64,000 nucleotides of DNA from Sciurus carolinensis. Its lineage: Eukaryota > Chordata > Mammalia > Rodentia > Sciuridae. The DNA lies in NCBI RefSeq assembly GCF_902686445.1, contig NC_062222.1:134051035-134115034 (forward strand). The letters are read 5' to 3'. The notes beneath the pieces were generated by a model. The model made no database searches and was not told where the DNA came from. It saw nothing but the letters and a program-made list of their open reading frames with translations. Of this stretch, positions 11,500 to 22,937 are shown piece by piece. Position numbers and translations under genes: made by a program. Position 1 is the first letter of the stretch, and every line of letters begins with the position of its first letter.

Positions 11500-12917
11500 C
11501 AACCATAATTTTTAAATTCATAACTCTTTTATAATTAGCTTCATTTTATTCTCACAACTCAAAACATTTAAAACGAGGTGCCAATGGCCAATTATGCAGG
11601 CCCAACTCAAGAAAGGTTCAGTAGTTTTCTCACTGTCTCTCAGGAAGTGGGGGCCAAGGTGGGTTTGAAACCATTTGAGTGACTTGCTAATCCATCATCC
11701 GTGTACCACATTTGGGAAGCTGACCTAAATGGAGGCAGAGAGCGATGAAAAGCAAATTGATCTTCTGCTCCCTCCATGGCCCTCCCGACTACGGAAAGGA
11801 CAAGCTCAGGATGGAAGCCATCCTCCTTGGACGCCTGACCTTAGGAAGTGAATTGCTTTCAGGAATGACCCATGCTGTCACCCAGTAACACAGTTTTTGT
11901 TTTCAATGCACTTACACTTACAAATACTGCCGTGGCTTCTTTTGTTTACCAAGAGAGAGGACAGACTCCTGGACACCTTGGCACAACTCCTAAGTCACCC
12001 ATTCTGACTCTTAAAATAGCAATAGGCCTCCAGGTGCCACAGTTCTCCAGCATTTATTCCCCTGGATCCCAGAAGTTAAGTGTGCTGGGCCAGGACTCAG
12101 AAATTCCTGGTGGGCAACTTGAGGTGGGCGCTGGCCGGGGGCTGGCAGCATTGGTAAGATTCCCTCCTGGATCCTCTGTGCTAGCTCTGCAAACCCAGGT
12201 GCTCAGACTTTTCTTGAAGGAGATTGGCTCTAAGATTCCCTTTGCCTTCATGTGTGTGTGGAATCATTCACGATGGCAGGGAATGTAGCACAGGTGGAGG
12301 GTGTGGACAGCAGGCTGGGAAGCAGTCATGGAGGGGCAGCACAGGAAGTAGACACAGCTCAGGTGGACTGCATCTACCACAAGAGCTGGATCTGTGCCAA
12401 GGGCCATGGGCCAAAGAGCAGCAGGACCAAGGGGACCTGGGTCCCACCTGACCCAGACTCCAGGGTGAGCTTCCCTCTCTTCTGGCCCCAAGTACAACCT
12501 AAAGTTATAACTGGTTAGCTGAAGGCCACACTTGTCCCAACTGGTGGGATAGAAGCTCAGTAGAATCTTGGAGTGTCCTTGGCTACTCATGTTGTTGGGG
12601 CTAATGCTGCTGAGAAGTCTGATGTGGCAATTGTACAGGCATGTGTCAATGGCAGGGTCCTAGGGACTCCCCCAACTCTGCCACAGATGACAGCAAAGGC
12701 TGAGGAGGAGCGTGCACCACGCTGGGAAAGACCTAGCATATCCCACTCTATCATCTCAAGCACTATTTAAACAAAGGAGAGCTGCTATCTGTATTGTCTT
12801 GTCCTCCAGAGCGGCAAGATGTTCCAGCCATGATCTTCCCATTCTGTAACACATGGTTATGGTCAATTCTATATGTATCCCTAGGAAACCTCAGGAAATT
12901 AACTTGAAATCACATTT
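11500..12917. other. Unique non-coding sequence, no gene seen
   Basis: A 138-codon plus-strand frame (11872-12288) and a 108-codon minus-strand frame (12264-12590) lack recognisable domains and overlap each other. The stretch ends where the inverted L1 segment begins. Confidence 0.45.
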
Positions 12918-13707
12918 TTGAAAAACAATTGAGTACTTTTTCATGTATTTGTTGTTCACCTGTGTATCTTCTTCTGTGAAATGTCTGCCCAGTTCCTTAG
13001 CCCATTCATTGACTGGGTTCTTTGTATTTTGGGTGTAAAGTTTTTTAAGTTCTTTATAAACTTTGGAGATGAGTGCTCTGTCTGAGGTGTGTGTGGAAAA
13101 GATTTTCTCCCACTCTGTAGGCTCTCTTTTCACATTATTGATTGTTCCCTTCACTGAGAAAAAGCTTTTCAGCTTGAATCTATCCCATTTATTGATTCTT
13201 GTCTTTTGCTATGGGGGTCTTGTTAAGTCAGTCTGGTCTTAAGCCAATGTTATGAAGATTTGGGACTACTTTTTCTTCTATTTGGTGAAGGGTCTCAGGC
13301 CTAATTCCTAGATCCTTGATCCATTTTGAGTTGAGTTTTGTACAGGGTGAGAGATAGGGGTTTTATTTCCTTTTACTGCATATGGATTTCCAGTTTTGCC
13401 AGCACCATTTGTTGAAGAGACTATATTTTCTCCATTGTAAGCTTTTGGAATCTTTGTCTACTATGAGATAACTGTACTTATGTGGGTATGTCTCTGTGTC
13501 TTCTATCCTGTACCACTGGTCTACCTGTCTATTTTGGTGACAATCCATGCTGTTTTTGTTACTATTGCTTTATAGTAGAGTTTAAGGTCTGGTATTGTGA
13601 TACCTTCTGCATCACTCTTCCTGCCCAGGATTGCTTTGGCTATTCTGGGTCTTTTGTTCTTCCAGATGAATTTCATGATTGCTTTCTCTATTTCTATGAG
13701 AAATGTC
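12918..13707 (-). mobile_element. L1 ORF2 segment, inverted half of a twin-primed L1
   Basis: Read on the minus strand, this encodes a stretch of LINE-1 ORF2 downstream of the reverse transcriptase core. It includes '[19 protein letters not shown]', '[12 protein letters not shown]' and, after frameshifts, 'REPTEWEKIFSTHTSDRAL' and 'NEWAKELGRHFTEEDTQVNN'. The frame is broken by shifts, so it is dead. It abuts 13708-14540 head to head. The minus-strand copy stops at 'VNNKYMKKYS', the point where the plus-strand copy starts, which is the layout made by twin priming during L1 insertion. Confidence 0.88.
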
Positions 13708-14540
13708 AGGTGGTCAACAAATATATGTAAAAGTGCTCATCATACCTAGTAATTAGAGAAATGCAAATTAAAACCACCCTAAGATTTTGTCTAACTCCAA
13801 TTAGAATGGCTATTATCAAGAACACAAGCAATAATAATTGTTGGCATAGATATGGGGAAAAAGGCACATTCACACATTGCTGGTGGAGTTGCAAATTGGT
13901 GCAGTCACTCTGGAAAGCAGTATGGAGATTCCTCAGAAAATTTGGAATGGACCCACCATTTGACCCAGCTATTCCACTCCTCAGTTTATACCCAAAGGAC
14001 TTAAAATCAGTATACTACAGTGATGCAGCCACATCCACATTCATAGCAGCTCAATTCACAATAGCTAGATTGTGGAACCAACTGAGATGCCCTTCAGTTG
14101 ATGAATGGATAAAGAAATTGTGGTATATATACACAATGGAATATTACTGGACCATAAAGAAGAATAAAATTATGGCATTTGCTGGTAAATGAATGAAGCT
14201 GAAAAATATCGTGCTAAGTGAAATAGGCCAAGCCCAAAAAACCAAAGGCCGAATGTTTTCTCTGATAAGTGGATGACGATATATAAGAGGCGGGGTAGGG
14301 GGGTGAGGGTGGGGAAGAGAGGAATGAAGGAACTTTGGATGGTGTAGAGGAAAATGGGGTGGGAGAGGGTGGGGAATGGAAAGACAGTAGAATGAAATGG
14401 ACAGTATTACCCTATGTACATGTGTGATTACATGAATGGTGTGAATCTACATTGTGTACAACCATAAATGAAAAGCTGTACCCCACTTGTGTACAGTGAA
14501 TCTAAATGCAATCTATAAAAATAAAAAAATTAATTAAAAA
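13708..14540 (+). mobile_element. L1 ORF2 C-terminus and 3' UTR, direct half of a twin-primed L1
   Basis: The plus strand encodes the end of L1 ORF2: 'REMQIKTTLRF', 'MAIIKNTSNNNCWHRYGEKG', the Cys-rich 'HCWWSCKLVQSLWKAVWRFL', 'PFDPAIPLLSLYPKD' and 'EWIKKLWYIYTMEYY'. A 3' UTR follows with a G-rich tract (14292-14314) and an A-rich end (about 14517-14540). An in-frame stop occurs early ('VNKYM' then TAA) and another follows 'AFAGK'. The segment repeats about 35 bp of the inverted half in opposite orientation at the junction. I found no clean target duplication. Confidence 0.88.
14292..14314 (+). other. G-quadruplex-capable tract in L1 3' UTR
   Basis: Four G runs (4, 6, 3 and 4 bases) with loops of 1-3 bases fit the canonical G4 pattern. 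G-rich 3' UTR tracts are a known feature of mammalian L1s. Confidence 0.7.
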
Positions 14541-14569
14541 ATTGTTTTAATGAGAATAAGAAGAGGTAT

Positions 14570-14648
14570 AAATTATATATGATGTATCAAAGTGAATTCC
14601 ACTACCATGTATAACTAATTCAAATGAATAAAATAAAATTCTTTAAAA
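14570..14648 (+). mobile_element. Very short L1 3'-tail insertion with target duplication
   Basis: About 79 bp resembling the end of a different L1 3' UTR ('gatgtatcaaagtgaattcc', 'taactaattcaaatgaata', then an A/T-rich tail) is bracketed by the direct repeat 'aagaggtat' (14561-14569 and 14649-14657). The same 3' end type is seen at about 22400-22490. It looks like an extremely 5'-truncated L1 insertion just downstream of the previous L1. Confidence 0.6.
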
Positions 14649-14756
14649 AAGAGGTATGAAACTAGAGACTGACGGTATTTCTGTATGAAAGTAGTTTTTC
14701 TACGGGGATTATGAAAATATTGGTTTTTCAGAGTGACAAACAGGTGGCCCTGTGTC

Positions 14757-15162
14757 TGTCTCCTGGGACTCCTATAACAAGGACTGCAATCTGGGTGACT
14801 TGCAACAGTAGATCTTATTTTCTTAGGATTCTAGGGTCTGATTCTGAAATCAAGGTGCTGGCGGGTCCACGCCCCCTAGGAAGCCTCCAAGGGAGGTCCT
14901 TCCTTGCCCTTCCAGCTTCTGGTTGCCGGGCACTCCTTGGCTGGCAGCAGCACCCCGCGGGGCCGTCTCCATCTTCCCGGGCCATGTCCTCCCGCGTGTC
15001 TCAGCCTTCACGTGCTGCTCTCTTTCTCTGTCTCCCATCGTGTGGGGCCCGCCCTGGTCACCTCATCTTGACTTTACTAACTTTCCAGATCGGGTCACCT
15101 TCTGATCTGCTGGGAGCTAGGACTACAGTATATCTCTACTACGGGGGTCAACTCATAACAGG
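14757..15162 (-). mobile_element. MaLR/MLT-type LTR remnant, antisense
   Basis: The + strand reads 'actcctataacaaggactgcaatctgggtgacttgcaacagtag', a diverged form of the antisense 3' end of MaLR LTRs ('gctgtaacaaaataccacagactgggtggcttataaacaac'). It continues through 'gattctagggtctgattctgaaatcaaggtgctggcgggtcc' to 'gggggtcaactcataaca'. The middle is unusually GC-rich. The overlapping 163-codon frame (14711-15202) is a chance frame through the LTR. Confidence 0.6.
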
Positions 15163-17218
15163 CTCCAGCACCAAAGTGCCACCGAGCAAATCCAGCCGTT
15201 GATCACAACCAACTCCTGCAGCAGCTTTTCCCCATGAACACCATCAGGCTCATTATTACGTGGCTTTCACACATCACTGCCCCTTTGGCACCCATTGTTA
15301 GGATGTGCCAGACCCAAGGACAGCCAGATAAAGCAGCGGTCTTGCAAGCCCAGCGCTTCCACGGGGCCCAGGAATGGGTGCTGCTTCCCAGCTGCAATGT
15401 TGCGGCCTGAACACCAGCAGTCCTACAGTGACAGGCCTGCCCCTGGGTAACCGATTAGAATCGCAGCTCAATCCATAGGAGGCACTCGCAGTACAGAAGC
15501 CAAACCTTTATCTGAGACCCAGGATGGACACATGGAGGCTGCATATTAAGATCATTTGGCACCAGTTGGGAAGTCTGCTCAGCCCTTTCTTTTCCTCTTT
15601 TTTGTCTGCTAATTTACAAGGCTGAGCAAGGGCTGCTGAGAACGCTGGGAACAGATTGTGCGATTACGGAGACAGACCTGGCCTCGTGCAGCTTCTATCA
15701 GTCTTTATTAATATTCACCCAGCATCAGGTTTGTTCCTGGGGGTGTTCTACGCGGCAGATTTGGGGAGAAACCAACCCCTACACGTTTTAAGAACATTTT
15801 CTACTCTCTCCTTAAAGTGCCTTAGAATTCTCTCCTCTGCATTTTCCATTTGTATAAGCTTTTTCTCAGGACCCTACTCCTCTTGCTCTACGTTGTAAAA
15901 TACCTTTAGGGTTTTTGATGTGTGGATCTGACCCACACATCATTAGGAGCTATGCTTCTACTGGCTCTTTCAAGACCCCTGAGTTGCGGAATGTCCTTAA
16001 AAGGAGGCTGGGAAAGAACCCCAGCCCTACTGTCTCTGCACAGGGTCAGCACTGCTGACGGAGGACATGGTCCTGACTTTTAACTTTGCTGCTCCTCTGC
16101 TCCCTCCCCTTCAGGATGGAAACAATGCCAGCAAAGGCTTCCATCTGAAGGTGAGAGATCAGAGATGCCCTTGCTTGCTGGGCAGGACCCAGCAAGGGTT
16201 TTAAGTTAATGTCTTTGAGTCTCAAAACTAGTGTTAAAAGTTATGTGCATGATAGGCTAAAATGCAAATGAAGGAAAACAAAGGACAGAGAAGCCTTTGA
16301 AAACCATCCATCGCTCCACATATATGAGCTATTGTTGCTCCTGTTTGTCTTAAAGAGAGGAAAGTACTCCAGGTTTCCTTCTCTTTCCCTCAGAAAAGAA
16401 AAAAGTAAAAAGTGAAGGACTCAGAATGAGGCGGGGCAGTTACAGTCCTGTCCCTGCACGAAGCCAAAGGTCCCGCTGCATTGTGGGTGCTCACCTTGGC
16501 CTTCGCCTGGGTTCCCAGTCCTTCTGTGTCCCACCCGCAGCTTGCTCGGCCAGCCTACCAGAGGCTCCTCCGCCAGCCCCTGTGCTGCCTTCTGATTAAT
16601 CTGAGTCTTGCTTCAAGACCTGCACCCAGCCTGTGTGAGGACAGATGGTGTGGGCCCTTTGCCCTGCCAATTTAGCAACCCTGGCAATGATTTCAGTCCC
16701 TGCTTAGAGAGGGAGTGATTTTGCCTACATGGTTTAAAAATACTACCGTGTTTTTAACCTCGGGGAAAAGTGTTTGGCAAACAACCCACAGCAGATTTTT
16801 TTTTTTTTTTTTTTTGGTGGATGATGTCACATCCCTGGCCAGATTTATCTACACAAGAACAAGGCTCTGCACAAGAAAAATGGCTAGCTATAGTGAGCAT
16901 TAAAAAAATAAAATAAAATAAAACATGCAAAGTTAGGAGACAGAGCTATGCTGAACTGGAAAGAGATTTCTTCCTCAAGTCACTGTGTACTCAGCCCCCC
17001 CACCTTGTTAGGACTCTAGTTTCTCATTTAAAAACGGGAGGTTTAGCCGACGGTCTTTCAACCAACTATTGCTGGGTGATGCCAGTTAAGTCTTAGCGTG
17101 ATAAAGGATTCCAAGGTGAGAAATAATTACAGCCACCTTCAAGAAGCCTTGAGTTTAAACACATACGCCCGCAAAGCCCAGCCTTTCCTCAGGAACCTCT
17201 CATGACGCTCCTCTTACT
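15163..17218. other. Unique non-coding sequence, no gene seen
   Basis: No confident gene or repeat. It contains a T-run (about 16796-16816) and an A/AAAT-rich run (about 16902-16924), both simple sequence. Frames are all under 82 codons. Confidence 0.5.
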
Positions 17219-17680
17219 AGGTTTTATGCTTCGGATCAGGACTGTCCCCCAAGGTTGTGTCAAAGCTTGGTCCCCAGTGCAGCCTGTTCAGAGGTGGGGC
17301 TTTGGGCAGTGATAGATCACTGGGGCGCTGACCTCATGGGTGGATTAGTCCAGTGACAGATTCAGAGCTGAACAGACTGGTGGGCGGTGTGGAAACTAGG
17401 AGGTAAAGCCTCAGTGGAGGAAACGGGTCCTTGGGAGCACGGCCGAGCGGACCATATCTCGCCCCAGCTTCTCTCTCGCTCCCCCACCCTCTCCCCCCTT
17501 CCTGCCAACCATGAGGTGGATATTTGTGACTGCATCCTCCCCATTACAATGTTCCCTCCACTTCACCACATGGAACCAACCAACCGTGGACTGACACGTC
17601 TGGAACCACAAAATAAATCTTTCCTCCGTCAAGTTGATCTCCTCAGGTGTTGAGTCCCAGCAGGGAAAACTGATTAACAC
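17219..17680 (+). mobile_element. Squirrel MaLR-like solo LTR
   Basis: Landmarks are in sense order: 'ggttttatgcttcggatcaggactgtcccccaagg', 'caaagcttggtccccagtgcagcctgttcagaggtgggg', 'tgggtggattagtccagtgacagattcagagctgaac', a C/T-rich middle, 'ccatgaggtgg', 'aaaataaatctttcctccgtcaagttgatctcctcaggtgttgagtcccagcagg' and the end 'aaaactgattaacaca'. The AATAAA at about 17611 suits LTR polyadenylation. No internal viral sequence adjoins it. Confidence 0.75.
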
Positions 17681-17689
17681 ACCTGGAAG

Positions 17690-17850
17690 TCTCTTTCCTC
17701 CAGGGCAACCCCTGGCTGGGTCCTTCTCATCGCTCAGACCTCAGTTCAAGTGTCGCCTCACCCAGTTTCCACCCCAGACCACCTTATACAAAGACCCCAC
17801 CCCCATATCTCTGTCTGTGTCGTCCCTTCATGGAACTGCACCCTGCTCTG
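17690..17850 (+). repeat. L2 LINE fragment
   Basis: 'ctgggtccttctcatcgctcagacctcagttcaagtgtcgcctca' and 'agaccaccttatacaaagaccccaccccc' match the L2 3' region ('ccttctcatctttcaggtctcagctcaaatgtcacctcctcagagaggcc'). It starts directly after the MaLR-like LTR. Confidence 0.6.
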
Positions 17851-19629
17851 GGTCACTGGCACGCAGGTTCAATAACCGTCGACACCCGTAATACCGAGGC
17901 CCGTCCCCATGGCCTCCATAGGACATAACGACTTAGGGTCTCCAGGCTTCTTGGTGCCAAAGTTGAGAGGGGACGGAGGGGGTGAACTGAGCTCTCCCCA
18001 GTGTTGTGAGAACTCAGTGACTGATCCTGCTCTTTCAGACGTGTGACGGCAAGATAATACCCGCACGGAGGCATCGTTGTGCGTGTCTGTGAAGTGCCCG
18101 CGACAATTACAGAGTGTGCTGGGTCTTAATTAAGGTGATCCCCAGCTGGCCCTCTGGAGAATGGTGTCTGAAGTCAGCAGTGGGTTTGGAATTCATGGAG
18201 ATTTATTCATTGATGGCTTGCCTATCATGTCTGTGAGTGAAGAATTGGGAACATCAAAGGAATTCAAGGCAAAGAGTTTAGGGAAGAGCTCTTTCTACAT
18301 GATCACCTCTACTGCATGATCTCTAAAGAACTTAGACACGAATGACACACAACCAGGCTCAGAAATAAATGCAAACTCTGAAACCCATTGTGCTCAGATG
18401 ACCCCCCATCCCCACCCCGTGACATGTGCTCATAGGCAAAGCTCTGGGCTCACCCACGTCAGGCTCTTCCTTCCTGTGGGAGGCCTCAGTCGGGTGGTTG
18501 GAGCAGGAACTGGGGGACATTGAGGATCCTGCCAGAGATAATGGACTCTCATGGAACACCCCACCATGGGGCCCCAGACAGCTGGATGCATTTGACTTGT
18601 TTATATTTGAGGCCTTTTTCAGGAAACTACTCCTTAGCAGTCATAAAAGTTTCCCGAATGGTGTCACAGAGCCACTGAGTCGGCCTATCTGAAATCCAGC
18701 AAAGACACCACTTGGAAAAGTGTTCCTGGGAAGTGAAAAGAGAACTCAGCTGCAGCAGGGAGGGTCCCACGTACCTCCTGAAAGGGAAGGGAGGCAGATG
18801 AGGCGGGAAGGACGATAGTGTGAGCTGAGCCCCTCTCAGGGTCCCGGGGCCAATGCCTGAGGCACCAGTGACAAACTTCTGGCGCCCACTAACCCAGGTC
18901 TCCACACAGGCCCTCTCACGTCCTTGGTTAACAATGTGTGGGTTTGGATCCATCTTAGGAGACAGAGCTCTCAAGTAGGAACTTATAAAGCAGACAACAC
19001 AGCCTCCTCCAAAGGTGTTGAAACCCTCCCTTTGTGTCGGGGTGTGGGGGTGTGCCGTGGGGTGCGGACCCACCCTTGACATCAGCCTGAGACCAGCTGC
19101 CTAAAAAGAGGAAGTCAAACACCACAGGCACCAGGCTGCTTACCCAGCACCGGCCAGGACTTCTCTTCACACCTGAATTTATCTGGTTCAAAAACATTGG
19201 AAAAGAAATTACAGGAGCAGGAGCAGCAGGGAACAGCGGGGAAGGGGTGAGGTCAGGCCGGGCTGGCCATTCACTTCCCCCAGCACATGGTCTGGTTCAG
19301 AGAGAGGAAGTGCATGAGGAGCGGAATCTGCTTCTGCACAGAGTGTATGCATGAGAAAGTTCCCCGGGAGGAGCCGGCAGGAGGCGCTACACGGGCACTC
19401 TCTACTCCCCCTGCATTCTGTGTGAATCTAGAATCATTTCAAAATTAAAAGGCTAAAAATAAAATAATTTTTAAAGTATAGATTACAATGTCAGTTTCTC
19501 TTCATGTGCATAAAACTCACAGAAGCTGAAAAACAAAATGCAAAGATATCCTGTTTGAATGAACTCCAGGTTGTTATTGTGTGCGTCTACCTCTGCCTGC
19601 AAGACGATTTCAGAATTTCATCCCTTTAT
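17851..19629. other. Unique non-coding sequence, no gene seen
   Basis: No gene. The longest frame (151 codons, minus, 18627-19082) has no recognisable domain. An A/T-rich stretch at about 19437-19477 is low complexity. Confidence 0.45.
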
Positions 19630-19775
19630 TAATGCTGGGAGGCTGGTAGTGTCCACCCACCCTTCATAAAGATGAGAGATGAGAAAATCCATTAGTTTTG
19701 ATAACTTACCTAAATGCATTCAGTGAGTGGAGCTGGGCAGGGTTTGACCTAAACCAGTGTAACCCAAAGCTGACG
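19630..19775 (-). repeat. MIR SINE fragment, antisense
   Basis: The + strand shows 'cataaagatgagagatgagaaaatc' and 'gataacttacctaaatgcattcagtgagtggagctgggcagggtttgaccta'. This is the reverse complement of the MIR core ('cagatgaggaaactgagg ... taacttgcccaaggtcacacagctagtaagtggcagagc'). Confidence 0.5.
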
Positions 19776-19891
19776 CACCTTACGCTGCAGCCTCCCAAGA
19801 GGACGTGAAGGGTCAACATCTTCCTTTCCCAGCCGTCCCCAAAACAGTGACCCAACCTGAATATGATTTTCCTAAATGTCTTGTTTGGTGG

Positions 19892-19947
19892 TCTCCTCCT
19901 CCTCCGCCTCCTCCTTCTCTTCCTCCTCCTTCTTTCTTCTTCTCCCT
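19892..19947. repeat. (CCT/CTT)n pyrimidine-rich tract
   Basis: About 55 bases of CTC, CCT and CTT units with few interruptions. A simple low-complexity tract. Confidence 0.8.
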
Positions 19948-20724
19948 GTAATTCTTCTGCCTGACCTACTCAAGAGTTTCATGTCCCAAATGAATTAGCC
20001 AGAAAGTAAAAGCAACAAGCTCAGCAGGTCAAACTCAGACCCACCCGCTCTGCACACACCACACATACTTCATGCACAGAAGCAGTCTATCGTTCATCCA
20101 CCGGTGGTGACGGGTGACCCCAAATCTCCAGGGGCACTGCAAGGGAGGCCCAGGGAAACAAAGGAGCTGTTGTGACCCTCATGCCCAGCACGGAGCTGGA
20201 CCCTGCAGGAGGGAAGGATGGGAGCCCTCCGTCACTCCTCCAACAGAAGCTGTGGTTCCTGTGCTACACGCTGCCCACAGGACAGCCCAGTGCCTGGCCC
20301 CAGCCAGGTGGCCTCTCAGCAAGACACCTAGACAATGGTAACCTGGTTGTCAGAACCAGACACCTACGGATTGTTCCGGAATGCGGTCCTATGACTCAAG
20401 GTCCCTGGGCTGTGCAGGCGGGAGGTGGAGTGAGCAGGGTGAGAGGCAGAGTCTGTGAAGGAATCGACACAAAATGAACCTCCACCCAAGAGCAGACAAA
20501 CCAGGGGCCTGTCTCATCGTGGAATGTGGGGCAGACAGCAGGCAAGAGGAAGAAGTCGGGTGGACCAGCGGGTGGCTGGCCGTGGACTTGGCAAGCGCGA
20601 GGCCTGGGTCTCCGGCTCTCCTGCCTTCTCCGCACCCAGCCACCTTCTGCCGAAGGGAGGCTCCTCCAGTGAGTTCCCTCTCCCGCCAGGCCCTCCACAG
20701 GCTCCCTGGGCCCTGATGTCCCCG

Positions 20725-21135
20725 TGACGCCCTACCGAGTCCCTCCCTGCGTCCTCCTCTGCCCTGGCCTGCTGCCTTCCCTCTCCCTTTACCCTCCTTC
20801 CTTCTTTCACCCCTCCATTCCTTTCTTTCTTTCCCCCTCTTTCGCTCTAGCAAATCCCCACTCATCCTATGAACCTCAGCTTTCCGTCGCCTCCCCAGGG
20901 AAGGCCTTCCTGAAAGCGAGGCAGGGGAGGCACCAGCCTCTCCCCCACTCCGGAGCCCTCTTGGTTCCCATCCCACCGCATGCACATCTTGACCATCATT
21001 TCCTGTCCAATCCCTCTCACCCCACTAGAGTCTAATCTCCACGAGGACAGAGAAGTCATTTTTCTTCCCCACTCAATATCCCCACACCTAGCCTAGAGCC
21101 TGGCAGATCGTAGGTAGAGGGGTGAATGAACGTCC
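20725..21135 (+). repeat. L2 LINE 3' portion
   Basis: The C/T-rich segment followed by 'cctccccagggaaggccttcctgaaa', 'agagtctaatctccacgaggacagagaagtca' and 'cacctagcctagagcctggcagatcgtagg' with 'gtgaatgaac' has the order of an L2 3' end. The 198-codon minus-strand frame across 20389-20985 is a chance frame in GC-rich sequence. Confidence 0.5.
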
Positions 21136-21199
21136 GAGCAGACCCAACTCTAGCATTTATCACAGCTGGTAGTTCTACACGTTTGTGAAGTTTGTTCAT

Positions 21200-21320
21200 T
21201 TATTTTTAACTCCTCCAGACTCCAAGGACAAGGATTAGGTATGTCTTTCACCCAGTGGTATTTTTAGTACCTACTGAGTGCTGGATATATAACAAATATT
21301 TAATAGATAATAAATGACGC
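21200..21320 (+). repeat. L2-like 3' end fragment
   Basis: 'ctccaaggacaaggattaggtatgtctttcaccca' and 'gtacctactgagtgctggatatataacaaatatttaatag' resemble a second diverged L2 3' end next to the previous one. Confidence 0.4.
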
Positions 21321-21820
21321 ATGCATGATAGTCCAGAAGAGAAGCTATTAATGCCACCTATGCTACTAACCACTCTCACTCTACCAAACTGTCCCAACTC
21401 TTCCTTGGTAAAATCGGACTTGGAATATCTCTACACTCCAGCCACTGACCAGACATGACCACCAGTTTTTAGGTTATTATTCAAAAAAGACGACAATCTA
21501 CTCTTCTGCATCCAACCCCTAGAGAGGTCTCTTCATGCATTCACCCAGGATGAATAAAAACCAGGAGCTGCATTTGGCCAGTGTGACCCTAGCAAACAAG
21601 ATGTCTCCGAGACGGCACAGGAGGTGCCCATGGTGATCCCTCTGCATAGAGTTCCAAGTCCACCGTGAAAATGAGCCTGGGTGGACCTGCTGCAGGATGA
21701 GCAACCTTGTGGTGGAGAGCTGAGGCACCTGGCTGATTTTCTGCCACCAACAGAGGTGGGAATGTGACAATCCTGGATCATCCAGGTGCCCACCAGCCCC
21801 TCAGCGCAGACCCAACCACA

Positions 21821-22012
21821 TGCTGTGGTGTGAATGGTATCCTCTCTAAATTCACATGTGGAAGTCCTGGAACCTCAGAATGGAACCTTAGGTGGAGACA
21901 GGTTCTTTGGAAAGGCCCAGTTAAAATGAGACCACAGGGTAGACGCTAGTTCAACATGACTGTGTCCTCTCAAGAAGGGGAAACTCGACACAGAGAAAGA
22001 GAATGCTATGTA
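21821..22012 (+). mobile_element. MLT-type LTR, 5' part (split by L1)
   Basis: 'tgctgtggtgtgaatggtatcctctctaaattcacatgtggaagtcctgg', 'acctcagaatggaacctta', 'gagacaggttctttgg' and 'aacatgactgtgtcctct' are the first half of an old MLT/MaLR LTR in sense. The element resumes after the L1 at 22580. Confidence 0.7.
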
Positions 22013-22579
22013 GAACCAACCTAGGTGTTCTTCAACAGATGAATGAATAAAGAAAATGTGATATATATATACACACACAATGGAATATTACTCAGTCTTA
22101 AAGAAGAATGCAATTATGGCATTTGCAGGTAAATGGATGGAGTTAGAGAATATCATGCTAAGTGAAAAAAGCCAAACCCAAAAAACAAAGACCAAATGTT
22201 TTCTCTAATATGTGGATGCTAATTCACAATAAGGTGGGGGGTGGCATTAGGGAAGAATAGAATTACTTTATATTAGGTAGAGGGGAAGGGGGATGGGGGT
22301 AGGAAGGATAGTAGAGTGAAACAGACATTATTACCTCATGTACATGTATGACTGCATGACCCATGTGATCCTACAACATGTACAATCAGAAATATGTGAA
22401 ATTATATGCCATTTATGTATGATTTCTCAAAATGCATAAATGCATTCTACTGTCAAGTATAACTAACTAGAACAAATTTAAAAATTTTAAAAAGCATATC
22501 TTGAACTAGAAGAAAGAGGAGGGTAAAACGTGGCATGTTTCCATAATAAATAATCATTTAATTACTAAAAAAAAAAAAA
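22013..22579 (+). mobile_element. 5'-truncated L1 with possible 3' transduction
   Basis: It starts in the L1 ORF2 C-terminus ('ttcttcaacagatgaatgaataaag', then a broken form of the 'WYIYTMEYYS' coding block at 22055-22105), runs through the 3' UTR ('catgctaagtgaaaaaagcc', G-rich tracts, 'cctcatgtacatgtatgactgcatgac') and reaches the family's usual end at about 22497 ('aactaactagaacaaatttaaa'). About 70 bp of non-L1 sequence follows, with AATAAA at 22545-22550 and A13 at 22567-22579. It interrupts an MLT-type LTR. Confidence 0.75.
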
Positions 22580-22777
22580 GGAAACTGAAGAAAGACAGCC
22601 GCCTACCAGTTTAGAAGACACGTGTGACAGACCTTCCATTGGCCCTCAGCAGGGACATTCCTGCCGACCGCTGAATCTCAGACTCCAGTCTCCAGAACCC
22701 TGTGACCACAAAGTTCTGTTATTGCAGTCACCAGGGTATAGGACTGTGTTATGGGAACACTAGCAAATTGATAAGGG
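22580..22777 (+). mobile_element. MLT-type LTR, 3' part (split by L1)
   Basis: This continues the LTR from 21821-22012: 'gacattcctgccgac', 'tctcagactccagtctccagaaccctgtgaccacaaagttctgttattgcagtcaccagggtataggactgtgttatgggaacac'. It matches the usual LTR end ('agcctccagaactgtgag...ttgttttaagccacccag...ttgtta'). Confidence 0.7.
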
Positions 22778-22937
22778 TCCAGACCACAATAACTGACCAA
22801 GCGACCCACACATGGGTGAACTGATGACATGGCTATTGCATTAAGCCCCGAGGGCAGCACTAACACTAATTGGTAAAATGAATAAATACTTGACTCTATC
22901 TAGGCTTGTGTTTTCACAATCACAAAATGTGATGAAA

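Noticed and set aside
20389..20985. 198-codon minus-strand frame rich in Arg, Gly and Glu
   Set aside because: It is the complement of a C/T-rich stretch overlapping an L2 fragment. The Arg/Gly/Glu bias follows from the purine-rich strand.
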